Source of the DNA: Algisphaera agarilytica
Lineage (GTDB): Bacteria; Planctomycetota; Phycisphaerae; Phycisphaerales; Phycisphaeraceae
NCBI RefSeq assembly: GCF_014207595.1
Contig: NZ_JACHGY010000001.1
Coordinates: forward strand, 248,001 to 312,000
Reading direction: 5' to 3'
DNA length: 64,000 bases
The notes under the pieces were generated by a model. The model was not told the DNA's origin and did not search any database. It was given only the letters and a program-made list of their open reading frames with translations. This document shows, in pieces, positions 9,181 to 17,758 of this stretch. The position numbers were made by a program, and so were the translations under genes. Each line of letters begins with the position of its first letter. Position 1 is the first letter of the stretch.

Positions 9181-10057
9181 CACGGGTCGGCTGAATCATT
9201 CGGTTTTCAAAGAGGGAGTTTCAGACTCCCCGCCGCACCTCGATCCCCGTCCGTCTCCGGATGCGGGGCACGCTGTGGCATACGTGGTGCGGCGGGTGGG
9301 AGCTTGTTCGCCACAGATTTCACAGATTTCGCGGATTCAAGACAAGCAGCATCCACAGATAAGCACGATAAACATGATGAAAGCCAATTTATCAATCATG
9401 CTTATCGTGCCTATCTGTGGATTCATCGCTTTAATCAATCTGCTTCATCTGCGAAATCTGCGGCAAAACAAAACATCCCGAATCCAAACCCACGACCGCC
9501 TTCCCGTCACGGCTCCGACCCATGGGGTTCCCGGCAAGGTGGTACCCATGGCATCGCCACGTCCGCTCGGGCCATCAGCCCGGAGTCCTCGGGTATGGGC
9601 GTGCTTGGCGCCTTGCCTGTGCAACCTTCACACCTGGAATGCCACCGAGGTCCGACACTAGGGGACGAGGCGAATATTCGGTGCGCACGCACACGTCGTT
9701 ATTACCCATGGCGTCGATGTAAGCGAGGCATTGACACCGCGATAAATTTTTTGGTGCTGTCCTGTTTTATGTTGGCGACGAGTGTCACCTTGTGCGCATA
9801 TACGTGCCGTAGTACCGTTCGGCCGTGTAATTAAACGGACTGGAACGCCGCCTGCAGCTTGATTCAATCGTGATCCCAACACGACGCTTTCCAAGCATTC
9901 GGCGGCCCCGTGCCAGACGACCGTGGGCTTATCGCACGCAAGTTTGTCGCTCTTATGAAACATGCCGAGGGTAAAGGAAATTCCCGAGGCTTAACCCGAC
10001 ATATTCAACTGCAGGATGCTACGATTTGGTGTTCCAGGCCATCCTATGGTCAGCGCT
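9181..10057. other. gene-poor gap of 877 bp
   Basis: The longest non-coding stretch in the window. It holds a weak hairpin just after pulA (GGGAGT/ACTCCC near 9213-9229), the long inverted repeat at 9305-9469, and a 14-bp near-direct repeat TACCCATGGCRTCG at 9543-9556 and 9713-9726. No reading frame has convincing codon use or protein features, and I see no tRNA, tmRNA, RNase P or SRP RNA signature. The acyltransferase promoter should lie at the right end. Confidence 0.5.
9305..9469. repeat. large imperfect inverted repeat, 'CCACAGAT' family, copy 1
   Basis: Inner arms 9351-9378 and 9395-9422 are complementary at 26 of 28 positions around a 16-nt loop; both mismatches become G-U pairs in a minus-strand transcript. 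Pairing continues outward less perfectly (CCACAGATTTCACAGATT-type sequence against its complement) to about 9305 and 9469. It has no coding capacity. A second, shorter copy with the same ATCCACAGA end lies at 22430-22527, so this is a dispersed element and not a simple terminator. Confidence 0.8.
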
Positions 10058-10816
10058 ATGCCTTCCAGTATCACGAATCAGTTTTTCGCCTTTAACGCCA
10101 AGCTTCGCAAGTGGACGCGGACGCCCCGTAACTGGACCAAAAAGCCAGTCATCGGCACGCTGGCTTTTACCTTGGGGTGGGTCTACCACGGCTGGATGAC
10201 TCTGGTGTGGTGGACCAGCCGGGTTGACGTCACGGGGTTGGACGAAATCGAGCGGTCGCTGGACGAGGAGCGCGGGGTGGTTGCCGCGTTGTATCACGAG
10301 AGCATCCTGATCGGGCCGTACACCGTCCGGCACCTCAATTCGATCACCATCGTGAACCGCTCGGAGTCGGGCAACCTGATCGCGGGCATCCTCCGCCGTA
10401 TGAATTTCACCGTGATCCGGGGCGGTTCGTCGCGCGGCAAGTCGCGCCACAAGGAAGTCATGGGCGACCTGGCCGCCCGTCTCAAGCAGGAACGCCGCGA
10501 ACCGGTGTTCATCGCGGTCGATGGTTCGCACGGCCCGGCCCGCGTCGTGAAGCCCGGCATCGTCGCGCTGGCCAAACGGGTCGATGCGCCGCTGTTTATT
10601 TTTCACGGCGCGTCGAGTCTCGCGGTCCGGCTGCCGTCGTGGGACCGCACACTGATCCCCCTGCCCTTCTCTCGGATCATCGTGAGATTCCACGGCCCCA
10701 TCGAACCCCGTGAAGCGGGTCGACGCATCCCCACGGAAGTGCTTCATCAACGGATGCAGCATGAGATCGACCAACTGGTCCAGCAGACCTCCGAGGACCT
10801 GAAGGCCAAGCGATAG
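10058..10816 (+). CDS. DUF374 lysophospholipid acyltransferase-like protein
   Basis: About 252 residues from the ATG at 10058; ATGs at 10046 and 10016 are alternative starts and no ribosome-binding site decides between them. The body matches the DUF374 branch of the glycerophospholipid/lipid A acyltransferase superfamily: a hydrophobic N-terminal anchor (LAFTLGWVYHGWMTLVWW), YHESILIGP in place of the HxxxxD motif, then IVNRSESGNLIAGIL, VIRGGSSRGK and FIAVDGSHGPARVVKPG. It probably transfers an acyl chain to a lipid or lipid A-like precursor at the inner membrane. It stands alone after the gene-poor gap and converges on the diguanylate cyclase gene. Confidence 0.75.
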   Translation: MPSSITNQFFAFNAKLRKWTRTPRNWTKKPVIGTLAFTLGWVYHGWMTLVWWTSRVDVTGLDEIERSLDEERGVVAALYHESILIGPYTVRHLNSITIVNRSESGNLIAGILRRMNFTVIRGGSSRGKSRHKEVMGDLAARLKQERREPVFIAVDGSHGPARVVKPGIVALAKRVDAPLFIFHGASSLAVRLPSWDRTLIPLPFSRIIVRFHGPIEPREAGRRIPTEVLHQRMQHEIDQLVQQTSEDLKAKR

Positions 10817-10854
10817 ATTGATCTTGCAGACCAGCAATTAAGGTTTGGTTGAGA

Positions 10855-12489
10855 TCAGCCGTTCTTGTCGGGATCGACTTGTGCGCCGGGGCCAAACGTG
10901 ATGGCGTTTTTGCCTTGCTGTTTGGATTGCATGGCCATGGTGTCGGCGGCTTCGAGCAGGTCTTCGGGGGTGCGGCCGTCCCAGGGGAAGCCGGCGAGGC
11001 CGCCGGAGATGGTGAGGGTGCCGTGGGCCTTATCCAGGAGCTTGGGGAAGCGGTGGTCGCAGACGGCTTTCTGGAAACGCTTGGCGGCGTTGAGCACGTC
11101 GTCGGGGTGCTTGGAGTGGGCTTTGCGCGGCTCTTCGCCGGCGTCCCAGAAGATGACGGCGAACTCGTCGCCGCCGATGCGGGCGACCACGTCGTGTTCG
11201 CGGACAGAAGACTTCATGAGGTTGGCGACGCCGACGAGGATTTCGTCGCCCGCGGCGTGGCCGTAGGCGTCGTTGTAGAGCTTGAAGTCGTCGATGTCGA
11301 AGAGCAGCAGCGTGACCTGTTGTCGGCCGGCGGCGGCGCGGTCGAGGATCTTCTTGAGGAAGTGGTTGAAGTAGCGCCGGTTCCACACGCCGGTGAGCTC
11401 GTCCTTCATCGCCAGATCGCGGAGGCGGTTGAACTGCGCTTCGAGGCGGAGCCAGTGGACGAGCCAGTCGGCCCAGACGGTGAGCTGCGGGCCGGCGTCG
11501 GGATCGGAGCTGGTGAGGCAGCCGAAGGTCTGGTCGCACTGGGCGACGGGTGCGGAGCTGTTGGCGAAGCCTTCGGGGACCTGGTTGGCGGGGTAGAAGT
11601 TGACGTCGGACAGGCCGGACTGGGCGCGGATCATGGCCAGGGCTGTGGACTTCATGCCGCCCTCGCCGCGGAGGATGAGGTTGACCAGGTCGGTGTCGCC
11701 GAGGCTGGCGTCGCCGGACTGATCGGAGGGCTGCGAGGTGATCGGCGTGACCGGCGGCGGGTCCTGCATGTCGGGCGGCAGCGCGGCATCGAGGGTGGCC
11801 TGGTAGGACGGCGGGTTGATCGCTTCCTGCAGCGCCGCGGTGCCGGGCCGCTGGTTGGATCGGTCGGCAGTGGGCGTGGCGGGGCCGAGGTCGAGGGTGG
11901 ACAGGTCGTGGGGGTCGGCGCGGCGGAGCGCGGGTTCACGCGTCTCGCTGGCCGGGACCGGCAGGTCGAGCGCCTGGGCGAGGACCGAGAGCTCGGGGTC
12001 GCTGGGCAGGGCGTAATCGAAGCCGGCCTCGAGGGCGAGGCGGGCGTCTTCGTCCTCGGCACGGGCGTGGGGGTGGCCCGAGGCGGCGGGTTGGATCAGG
12101 ATCAGCCGGGCGTGGGGCGCGAGCTTGCGGAGCGACTCGGCGGTGGAGGCGGCCATGCCCGAGAGGGCGCGGACCGGGCCGAGCACGGCGGCGAGGTCGG
12201 TACGGGCGGCTTCGCCCAGGGCGCTGAGGAAGCTGGGCACGCGTAGGACTTTTTCGGGCAGCGGCTTGGGCGATTGGGGATCGCTAGCCAGCGCGGCGTC
12301 CACGAGCGTCTGGATCTGGTCGGCCAGTTCGGGGTTGCCGACCACGACGATCGGGTTCGGGGCCGCGAGGGGGTCCAGAAACACAGGTTCGAGCCCATCG
12401 CCGGGGGCGGCAGGGGACGGGTGACCGGCGGAGGTCCGCGGGGGATTCCGGGGGTCGGAACGGGATGTGCGCTGGCCCGGGGTGGGCAC
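10855..12489 (-). CDS. diguanylate cyclase (GGDEF domain) with N-terminal sensory region
   Basis: A 544-residue protein predicted to make cyclic di-GMP. The C-terminal third is a complete GGDEF domain: DELTGVWNRRYF start, FDIDDFKLYND, and the active-site GGDEF at residues 439-443, with an RxxD inhibitory site (REHD, 430-433) five residues before it. The N-terminus (~20-180) looks like a degenerate response-regulator fold (PIVVVGNPELADQIQTLV) and the middle (~290-400) resembles a GAF-type domain. I chose the GTG at 12489, four bases after the stop of the upstream gene and preceded by GGAGAAAGAGAG; reading further upstream gives Arg/Pro-rich out-of-frame sequence. It is translated just after the 250-residue gene at 12494. 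The PilZ genes in the window are possible c-di-GMP receivers. Confidence 0.85.
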   Translation of the reverse strand: MPTPGQRTSRSDPRNPPRTSAGHPSPAAPGDGLEPVFLDPLAAPNPIVVVGNPELADQIQTLVDAALASDPQSPKPLPEKVLRVPSFLSALGEAARTDLAAVLGPVRALSGMAASTAESLRKLAPHARLILIQPAASGHPHARAEDEDARLALEAGFDYALPSDPELSVLAQALDLPVPASETREPALRRADPHDLSTLDLGPATPTADRSNQRPGTAALQEAINPPSYQATLDAALPPDMQDPPPVTPITSQPSDQSGDASLGDTDLVNLILRGEGGMKSTALAMIRAQSGLSDVNFYPANQVPEGFANSSAPVAQCDQTFGCLTSSDPDAGPQLTVWADWLVHWLRLEAQFNRLRDLAMKDELTGVWNRRYFNHFLKKILDRAAAGRQQVTLLLFDIDDFKLYNDAYGHAAGDEILVGVANLMKSSVREHDVVARIGGDEFAVIFWDAGEEPRKAHSKHPDDVLNAAKRFQKAVCDHRFPKLLDKAHGTLTISGGLAGFPWDGRTPEDLLEAADTMAMQSKQQGKNAITFGPGAQVDPDKNG

Positions 12490-12493
12490 GGGG

Positions 12494-13246
12494 CTACTCT
12501 CTTTCTCCGTCGGGATGGCGCGAATCGGGGCTGATCCCCAGCTTGGCCTTGTTTTGGGCGTCTGCTGACGGGTCCCCCGCCGGGTCGTTTCCGGGGGCAG
12601 GGGCGGGATCGGGGCCGAGCAGCATCGCCAACTCTTCCTCGCTGACCAACGGCCCCTGGTCCTGGGGCTGCGGGTCGTCAACTTGTACCACCAGCGACCT
12701 CAGCCGTTGGCGTGCTCCTTTTACGCGGCCGGGCTCGGCCGAGATCGAGGAATCGTGTTCTGAATTATGGTTTGTATTGGCACCCGAGTCCACAAAATCT
12801 TGCGTGGAGATCGTGACCGTGCGGTCGAACGATGGGATCGCCGGGTCTGGGGCTTCGGCGGGTTTTTCGAGGGGTGGGTCCAGGGCATCCAGGAGCGGTC
12901 GGCCCTCGGGGCCGTGGGCCTGGTAACGCCAGCAACGCACCGCGGGGTAGTACGCGGCGATGGCGGCCCGCAGCTCGTCGACCCGGGGCTGCTGCTGCGG
13001 CTCGACCACCACGACCGACAGGTCGGGCGTCGGGGGCGTGGGCTGGTCGCGGGGCGCGTCTTGTGGCTCGGGTTTCACGGCGAGCTCGAGCATCACCCGC
13101 GGCGGTTGGCGGACGATCACGATGTCCAGCCCGCGGCGGTCGAGCGCCCCGACCAGGCTCGACGGGACCGCGCTCGACTCCCCAACGAGGAGCACGCAAC
13201 GCGGAACAGCTTGTGCATTGGCGGGCGACCCCGACGGTTGTTGCAT
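12494..13246 (-). CDS. hypothetical protein paired with the diguanylate cyclase
   Basis: A 250-residue protein not recognised as a named family. Residues ~16-60 (CVLLVGESSAVPSSLVGAL, then RRGLDIVIVRQPPRVML) and ~75-125 (LSVVVVEPQQQPRVDEL, IAAYYPAVRCWRY) have the alternating strand/helix look of a receiver or Rossmann-like domain, but no clear phospho-acceptor Asp pattern. The C-terminal 100 residues are acidic, Pro- and Gln-rich and probably disordered. The stop lies four bases before the cyclase start, so the two are almost certainly co-transcribed and may act together. A non-catalytic signalling partner is a guess. Confidence 0.65.
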   Translation of the reverse strand: MQQPSGSPANAQAVPRCVLLVGESSAVPSSLVGALDRRGLDIVIVRQPPRVMLELAVKPEPQDAPRDQPTPPTPDLSVVVVEPQQQPRVDELRAAIAAYYPAVRCWRYQAHGPEGRPLLDALDPPLEKPAEAPDPAIPSFDRTVTISTQDFVDSGANTNHNSEHDSSISAEPGRVKGARQRLRSLVVQVDDPQPQDQGPLVSEEELAMLLGPDPAPAPGNDPAGDPSADAQNKAKLGISPDSRHPDGERE

Positions 13247-13439
13247 CGCTGTAGTTTAGCTTATGGGACGCGGCGCGAGGGGTGGATGTTGGGGGCTTGG
13301 GGGAAACTCTCAGCGTGGGAGAGGGGCTCGGTGTCTTAGAAGTGGATCGGGCGTAGGGGGAAAACCCGGGAATGAAATGGAGCAAACCGAAAAGCTCCGC
13401 TACAGTGACCCAAGTCAAAGTGCGATTGGGATTTGTTTC

Positions 13440-15392
13440 ATGATGCTACCGCTCCCCACCCTTGCTGCCGGCGCTCTCTCTTACGAGCAGATCACGGTGT
13501 TCCTGCTCGCTTTCGGCGTGCTGCTGGGCACAGCCCGGCTGTTCGGGGAGATCGCGCGGAAGTTCGGCCAGCCGACCGTGCTGGGCGAGATCCTGGCGGG
13601 TGTCGTGCTGGGCGCGACCGTCCTGGGCAACCCCGCGATCCTCGGCGAGGACGGGGTGAACGTTCAGTTTTATGAGTGGTTGTTTCCGACGTATGAGTTG
13701 GAAGCGGATGGGGACCCGGTTGAGTACATCACGTTAGATCAGGCCGATGTTGAGTCGGACAACATCCGTTCGAGCGCTATCGAAACAGATCCGCCGACCT
13801 ACACGCTGGATGAACGCGATGTCGCGGGTGCAAAACAAAAATACGACGGCGGCTTCCTCTCGATGTCCATGTTCCTCAACCTCGCAGCGGTGTTCCTGCT
13901 GCTGGTCGCGGGGCTCGAGGTCGATTTGTCGATCGTGTGGAAGCAGGGCAAGGCGGCGCTGTGGGTCAGTTTGATGGGGATGGTCGTGCCGTTCGCGTTT
14001 GGCTTCGGGCTGGCGTACGCGATCCCCGAAGTCATCGGCTACGACCCCGCGTCCGATCTGCAGTTCCCGTTTGCGCTATTCCTGGGCATCGCGATGTCGA
14101 TCACCGCCCTGCCCGTGATCGCGAAGATCCTGATGGACCTGAACATGTTCCGCTCAGACATGGGCATGCTCATCATGAGCTCGGCGATGGTCAACGACCT
14201 GCTCGGCTGGGTGGGCTTTGCGATGGTGTTGGCGCTTGTCGCGGGAGCCGCCACCGTTGGGGCGGACGCGGCCGGTGCGGCGGCCGGTGGCAGCGCGACG
14301 ACCGACCTCTTGGTCACCGTCGGCTGGACGCTGCTGTTTGTCGGCGGCATGCTCACGGTGGGGCGTTGGCTGATCCACAAGGTGCTGCCGACGATCCAGG
14401 CCAACACGTCCTGGCCGGGCGGGGTGCTGGGCTTCGTGCTCACGGTGGCGTTGATCAGCGCCGCGGCGACCGAGGCGATCGGCATCCACTCGATCTTCGG
14501 GGCGTTTATCGCCGGCGTCGCCATCGGCGACTCGAAGCACCTGCGGGCCAAGACGCGCGAGACGATCGAGCAGTTCATCAACAACATCTTCGCCCCTCTG
14601 TTCTTCGCGGGCATCGGCCTGCGGGTGAACTTCATCGAGGGCTTTGACTTCGCGGCGGTCGCCATCGTGCTGGTCATCGCGATCCTGGGCAAGGTCATCG
14701 GCTGCTACTTCGGGGCGCTCTGGGCTGGCCTGTCCAAACGGGAGTCGGCGGCGATCGGCATGGGCATGTCCGCCCGCGGCGCGATGGAGATCATCCTCGG
14801 CCAGCTCGCGTTGAACCACGGCCTGATCACCGAAAAACTCTTCGTCGCCATCGTCGTCATGGCGATCGCGACCTCGCTCATCGCCGGGCCCGCGATGCAG
14901 GTCATCCTGCGTCAGAAACAGAAGCGCCGCCTCGAAGCGTTCCTCAGCGACAAGAACTTCGCCGGCCAGCTCAAGAGCTCGACCCGCAAGGCCGCGATCC
15001 GGGAACTCTCGGAAATCGCGGCGGCCTCCAGCGGGCTGGGCGTTGAACAGATCAACCACGAGGTCTGGCAGCGCGAGCTGATGATGTCCACGGGCCTGCC
15101 CCACGGCGTCGCGGTCCCGCACGCCCGGATGGCGGGGCTGGACAAGCCCATCGTGGTGATCGGCCAGTCCAATGCCGGGGTCGACTTCGACTCGTCCGAC
15201 GGCCAACTCGCGGAGATCATCTGCCTGATCCTCACCCCCGAGGAAGACGGCGAGGTCCAGCTCGAACTCCTCTCGGCCGTCGCGGAAGCGTTCTCCACCG
15301 AGGGGGCCCGGCGGGAATGCCTCGAAGCGGTTAACTTCACGGAGTTCAAAGCCGCTTTGATCACCAACACCGACCACCACGCCGCGCACTGA
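13440..15392 (+). CDS. CPA2 cation:proton antiporter fused to a PTS EIIA domain
   Basis: A 650-residue membrane protein. Residues ~15-490 form a Na+/H+ exchanger domain of the CPA2 type with about 12 membrane segments (GQPTVLGEILAGVVLGATVL, LLVAGLEVDLS, GIHSIFGAFIAGVAIGDS, ARGAMEIILGQLAL). Residues ~505-645 are a PTS EIIA type-2 domain with the phospho-histidine motif GVAVPHAR (H561). Ion exchange is therefore predicted to respond to phosphotransferase state. The start MMLP aligns with the paralogue at 17759; a weak GGGA precedes it. The 193-bp leader contains small hairpins (CTCTC/GAGAG; GGAGC/GCTCC) but no riboswitch I recognise. First gene of a three-transporter cluster; the next starts 32 bp on. 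Confidence 0.9.
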   Translation: MMLPLPTLAAGALSYEQITVFLLAFGVLLGTARLFGEIARKFGQPTVLGEILAGVVLGATVLGNPAILGEDGVNVQFYEWLFPTYELEADGDPVEYITLDQADVESDNIRSSAIETDPPTYTLDERDVAGAKQKYDGGFLSMSMFLNLAAVFLLLVAGLEVDLSIVWKQGKAALWVSLMGMVVPFAFGFGLAYAIPEVIGYDPASDLQFPFALFLGIAMSITALPVIAKILMDLNMFRSDMGMLIMSSAMVNDLLGWVGFAMVLALVAGAATVGADAAGAAAGGSATTDLLVTVGWTLLFVGGMLTVGRWLIHKVLPTIQANTSWPGGVLGFVLTVALISAAATEAIGIHSIFGAFIAGVAIGDSKHLRAKTRETIEQFINNIFAPLFFAGIGLRVNFIEGFDFAAVAIVLVIAILGKVIGCYFGALWAGLSKRESAAIGMGMSARGAMEIILGQLALNHGLITEKLFVAIVVMAIATSLIAGPAMQVILRQKQKRRLEAFLSDKNFAGQLKSSTRKAAIRELSEIAAASSGLGVEQINHEVWQRELMMSTGLPHGVAVPHARMAGLDKPIVVIGQSNAGVDFDSSDGQLAEIICLILTPEEDGEVQLELLSAVAEAFSTEGARRECLEAVNFTEFKAALITNTDHHAAH

Positions 15393-15424
15393 TTCGATCC
15401 CGCCCGGCGTCCCGCGACTACTCC

Positions 15425-17710
15425 ATGACCCCATCCCCCACCGCCTCGAAAAAGCTCAAGAAGGACCTGGGCCTTTGGGACGTCTACGCGATCAGCACCG
15501 GCGCGATGTTCAGCTCGGGCTTCTTCCTGCTGCCCGGGTTGGCCACGGCGTACGCGGGGCCCAGCACGGTGCTGGCCTATCTCGTCGCGGGGTTCCTGAT
15601 GATCCCGGCGATGCTGAGCATGAGCGAGCTCTCCACCGCCCTGCCCCGTGCGGGCGGAACCTACTACTTCCTGGACCGCAGCCTCGGCCCGGGCGCGGGC
15701 ACCATCGGCGGGCTGGGCACCTGGCTCGCGCTCGTCCTCAAGTCGGCCTTCGCGCTGCTGGGCATGGGGGCGTATCTCGCGATCGCGCCCGGCGTCGCAT
15801 CGTTCCTGCCGGGCGATCCGGCGCTGCAGCTGTGGGTGATCAAGGGCCTGGCCGTGGCGCTCACGGTGGGCTTCGCGGCGCTCAACATCTTCGGCGCAAA
15901 AGAAACGACACGGCTGCAGGGCTTCCTCGTCATCGCGCTGCTCAGCGTGCTGTCGTTCTTCGTCGTGATCGGCCTGGGACACGTGCTGTTCAATGTCTCG
16001 GGCGATGAGATCAAGCAGCAGTACACGCCATTCATGTCGCAGGAAAAAGGCCTGAGCGGGTTCTTCGCGACCGTGGGTTTGGTCTTCGTCTCCTACGCGG
16101 GCCTGACGAAGGTCGCCAGCGTGAGCGAAGAAGTGAAACGCCCCGAGCGCAACCTGCCGCTGGGCATGATCCTGTCGCTGACCACCGCCACGACGATCTA
16201 CGTCATCGGCGTGTTCATCATCATCGCCACGGTCGACAACGAACCGCTCAAGACCGACTACACCCCCGTCGCCACCTCGGCGGCGCAGTTTTTCGACTGG
16301 CTGCCCGGGCAGACGGGGCTGATCATGATCGTCATCGCGGCGCTCGCGGCGTTTGCCTCCACGGGCAACGCGGGCATCCTCTCGGCCAGCCGATACCCGC
16401 TGGCCATGGGGCGCGACCGCTTGCTCCCCGCGAAGTTCAACGAGCTCGGCCGGTTCGGCACGCCGACACTCGGCATCGTGGTCACCGCGGGGCTCATGAT
16501 CTTCTTCATCCTCGCGCTCTCGGCCGAGGGCGTGGCTAAGGTCGCCAGCGCGTTCAACCTGTTCGTGTTCGGGCTGATGAACGTCTCGGTCATCGTGATG
16601 CGCGAGAGCAAGATCGAGAGCTACGACCCCGGCTTCCGCAGCCCGTTCTACCCGTGGACGCAATTGCTGGGCGTGGCCATCGCCGCAGGGCTGATCATGG
16701 AGATGGGCCCGGTGGCGGTGATCGCCTCGTTCATCCTCGGCAGCCTCGGCGCGGCGTGGTACTGGTACTACGCCCGCAACAAGGTCGTCCGCGACGGCGC
16801 GATCTACCATGTGTTCTCGCGCCTGGGCCAACGACGATTCGAAGAGCTCGACCGCGAGTTCCGGCAGATCATCAAGGAGAAGGGCCTGCGGGAGAACGAC
16901 CCGTTCAACGACCTGGTCGCCCGGGCGGGCCTGATCGACGCGGCCCCGGGGTCGACCTACGACCAGATCGCCGACGAGGCCGCCAACTACCTCGCCCGGC
17001 AGGACGGGGCGCTGAGCTACGAGGAGACCCGCCAGCGCATCGCCGACCCATACCACGACCCCAACACCGTGCTCAGCCACCAGGCCATGCTCCCGCACTT
17101 CCGGCTCAAGGGGCTGCAGGAGCCCGAGCTCGTCCTGGTGCGGTGCAGCACGGGCCTGGCGATTCCCGTCAACCCCAAGCCCTTGCCCGAGAAAGCGGAC
17201 GCCGACGCCGCCACCCGGCGGGTCCAACGCCGTGAAGAGGAACAACGCGAACGCCAGAGCGAGGCCCCCGATGAGGTCACCGTCCGCGCGATCTTCTTCC
17301 TCATCAGCCCTGGCGATGCGCCGGGCCTGCACCTGCGTGTCCTCGCGCAGATCGCCACCCGCCTGGAGTCCGAGGGGTTCATGGAATCCTGGTGCACCGC
17401 CCCCAACGAGCAGAAGCTCAAGGAAACGCTGCTGCACCACGAGCGCTACGTCGCGATCCGCATCCAGTCCAACGCCCCCAGCGGCGCGTTGCTAGGCACC
17501 GTGCTGGCCGACTTCGATCTGCCCGACGACACGCTGGTCGCGATGATCCACCGCGACGGCCGCACCGTCGCGCCCCACGGCCGGATGATCCTCCAGGAGC
17601 AGGACCGCTTGACCATCATCGGGGACACCGAAGGCATCGCCAAACTCCGCGACCGCTTCGGCGGCGATGGGGAAAGTCTGGACTACCTGCTGCCGGACGC
17701 GACGGGCTAA
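15425..17710 (+). CDS. APC-family amino acid permease fused to EIIA-like and TrkA-C domains
   Basis: A 761-residue protein. Residues ~10-450 are an amino acid-polyamine-organocation permease with about 12 membrane helices (SSGFFLLPGLATAYAGPS, LPRAGGTYYFLDRSLGPG). Residues ~545-675 resemble a PTS EIIA domain, with PHFR (H558) at the expected histidine, interrupted by a charged stretch (ATRRVQRREEEQRERQ) of about 40 residues. Residues ~680-750 resemble a TrkA-C/RCK ligand-binding domain (FDLPDDTLVAMIHRDG, LQEQDRLTIIGD). This suggests control by both phosphorylation and a small ligand. The substrate is unknown. The gene lies between two antiporter-EIIA genes with short gaps (32 and 48 bp) and is very probably co-transcribed. 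Confidence 0.88.
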   Translation: MTPSPTASKKLKKDLGLWDVYAISTGAMFSSGFFLLPGLATAYAGPSTVLAYLVAGFLMIPAMLSMSELSTALPRAGGTYYFLDRSLGPGAGTIGGLGTWLALVLKSAFALLGMGAYLAIAPGVASFLPGDPALQLWVIKGLAVALTVGFAALNIFGAKETTRLQGFLVIALLSVLSFFVVIGLGHVLFNVSGDEIKQQYTPFMSQEKGLSGFFATVGLVFVSYAGLTKVASVSEEVKRPERNLPLGMILSLTTATTIYVIGVFIIIATVDNEPLKTDYTPVATSAAQFFDWLPGQTGLIMIVIAALAAFASTGNAGILSASRYPLAMGRDRLLPAKFNELGRFGTPTLGIVVTAGLMIFFILALSAEGVAKVASAFNLFVFGLMNVSVIVMRESKIESYDPGFRSPFYPWTQLLGVAIAAGLIMEMGPVAVIASFILGSLGAAWYWYYARNKVVRDGAIYHVFSRLGQRRFEELDREFRQIIKEKGLRENDPFNDLVARAGLIDAAPGSTYDQIADEAANYLARQDGALSYEETRQRIADPYHDPNTVLSHQAMLPHFRLKGLQEPELVLVRCSTGLAIPVNPKPLPEKADADAATRRVQRREEEQRERQSEAPDEVTVRAIFFLISPGDAPGLHLRVLAQIATRLESEGFMESWCTAPNEQKLKETLLHHERYVAIRIQSNAPSGALLGTVLADFDLPDDTLVAMIHRDGRTVAPHGRMILQEQDRLTIIGDTEGIAKLRDRFGGDGESLDYLLPDATG

Positions 17711-17758
17711 GAGTCGGTTACACTGGCACCCGTCTGCTCCCCGACTCACGCCCGGAAC

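Noticed and set aside
9658-9963. A 101-codon minus-strand frame in the gene-poor gap
   Set aside because: No ribosome-binding site, mixed composition without hydrophobic core or motif, and codon use unlike the neighbours.
10855-12681. A longer diguanylate cyclase starting at 12681
   Set aside because: The extra 64 residues are Arg/Pro-rich and overlap the coding frame of the upstream gene; a GTG with a good ribosome-binding site at 12489 explains the start.
13247-13439. A riboswitch in the leader of the first antiporter-EIIA gene
   Set aside because: Small hairpins exist, but no consensus of c-di-AMP, yybP-ykoY or other known cation-related riboswitches could be matched by eye.
14912-17440. 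An 842-codon minus-strand frame opposite the APC permease
   Set aside because: Its composition (Arg, Asp, His, Gly) is that of a reverse-complemented membrane protein; the plus strand encodes clear transporter helices.
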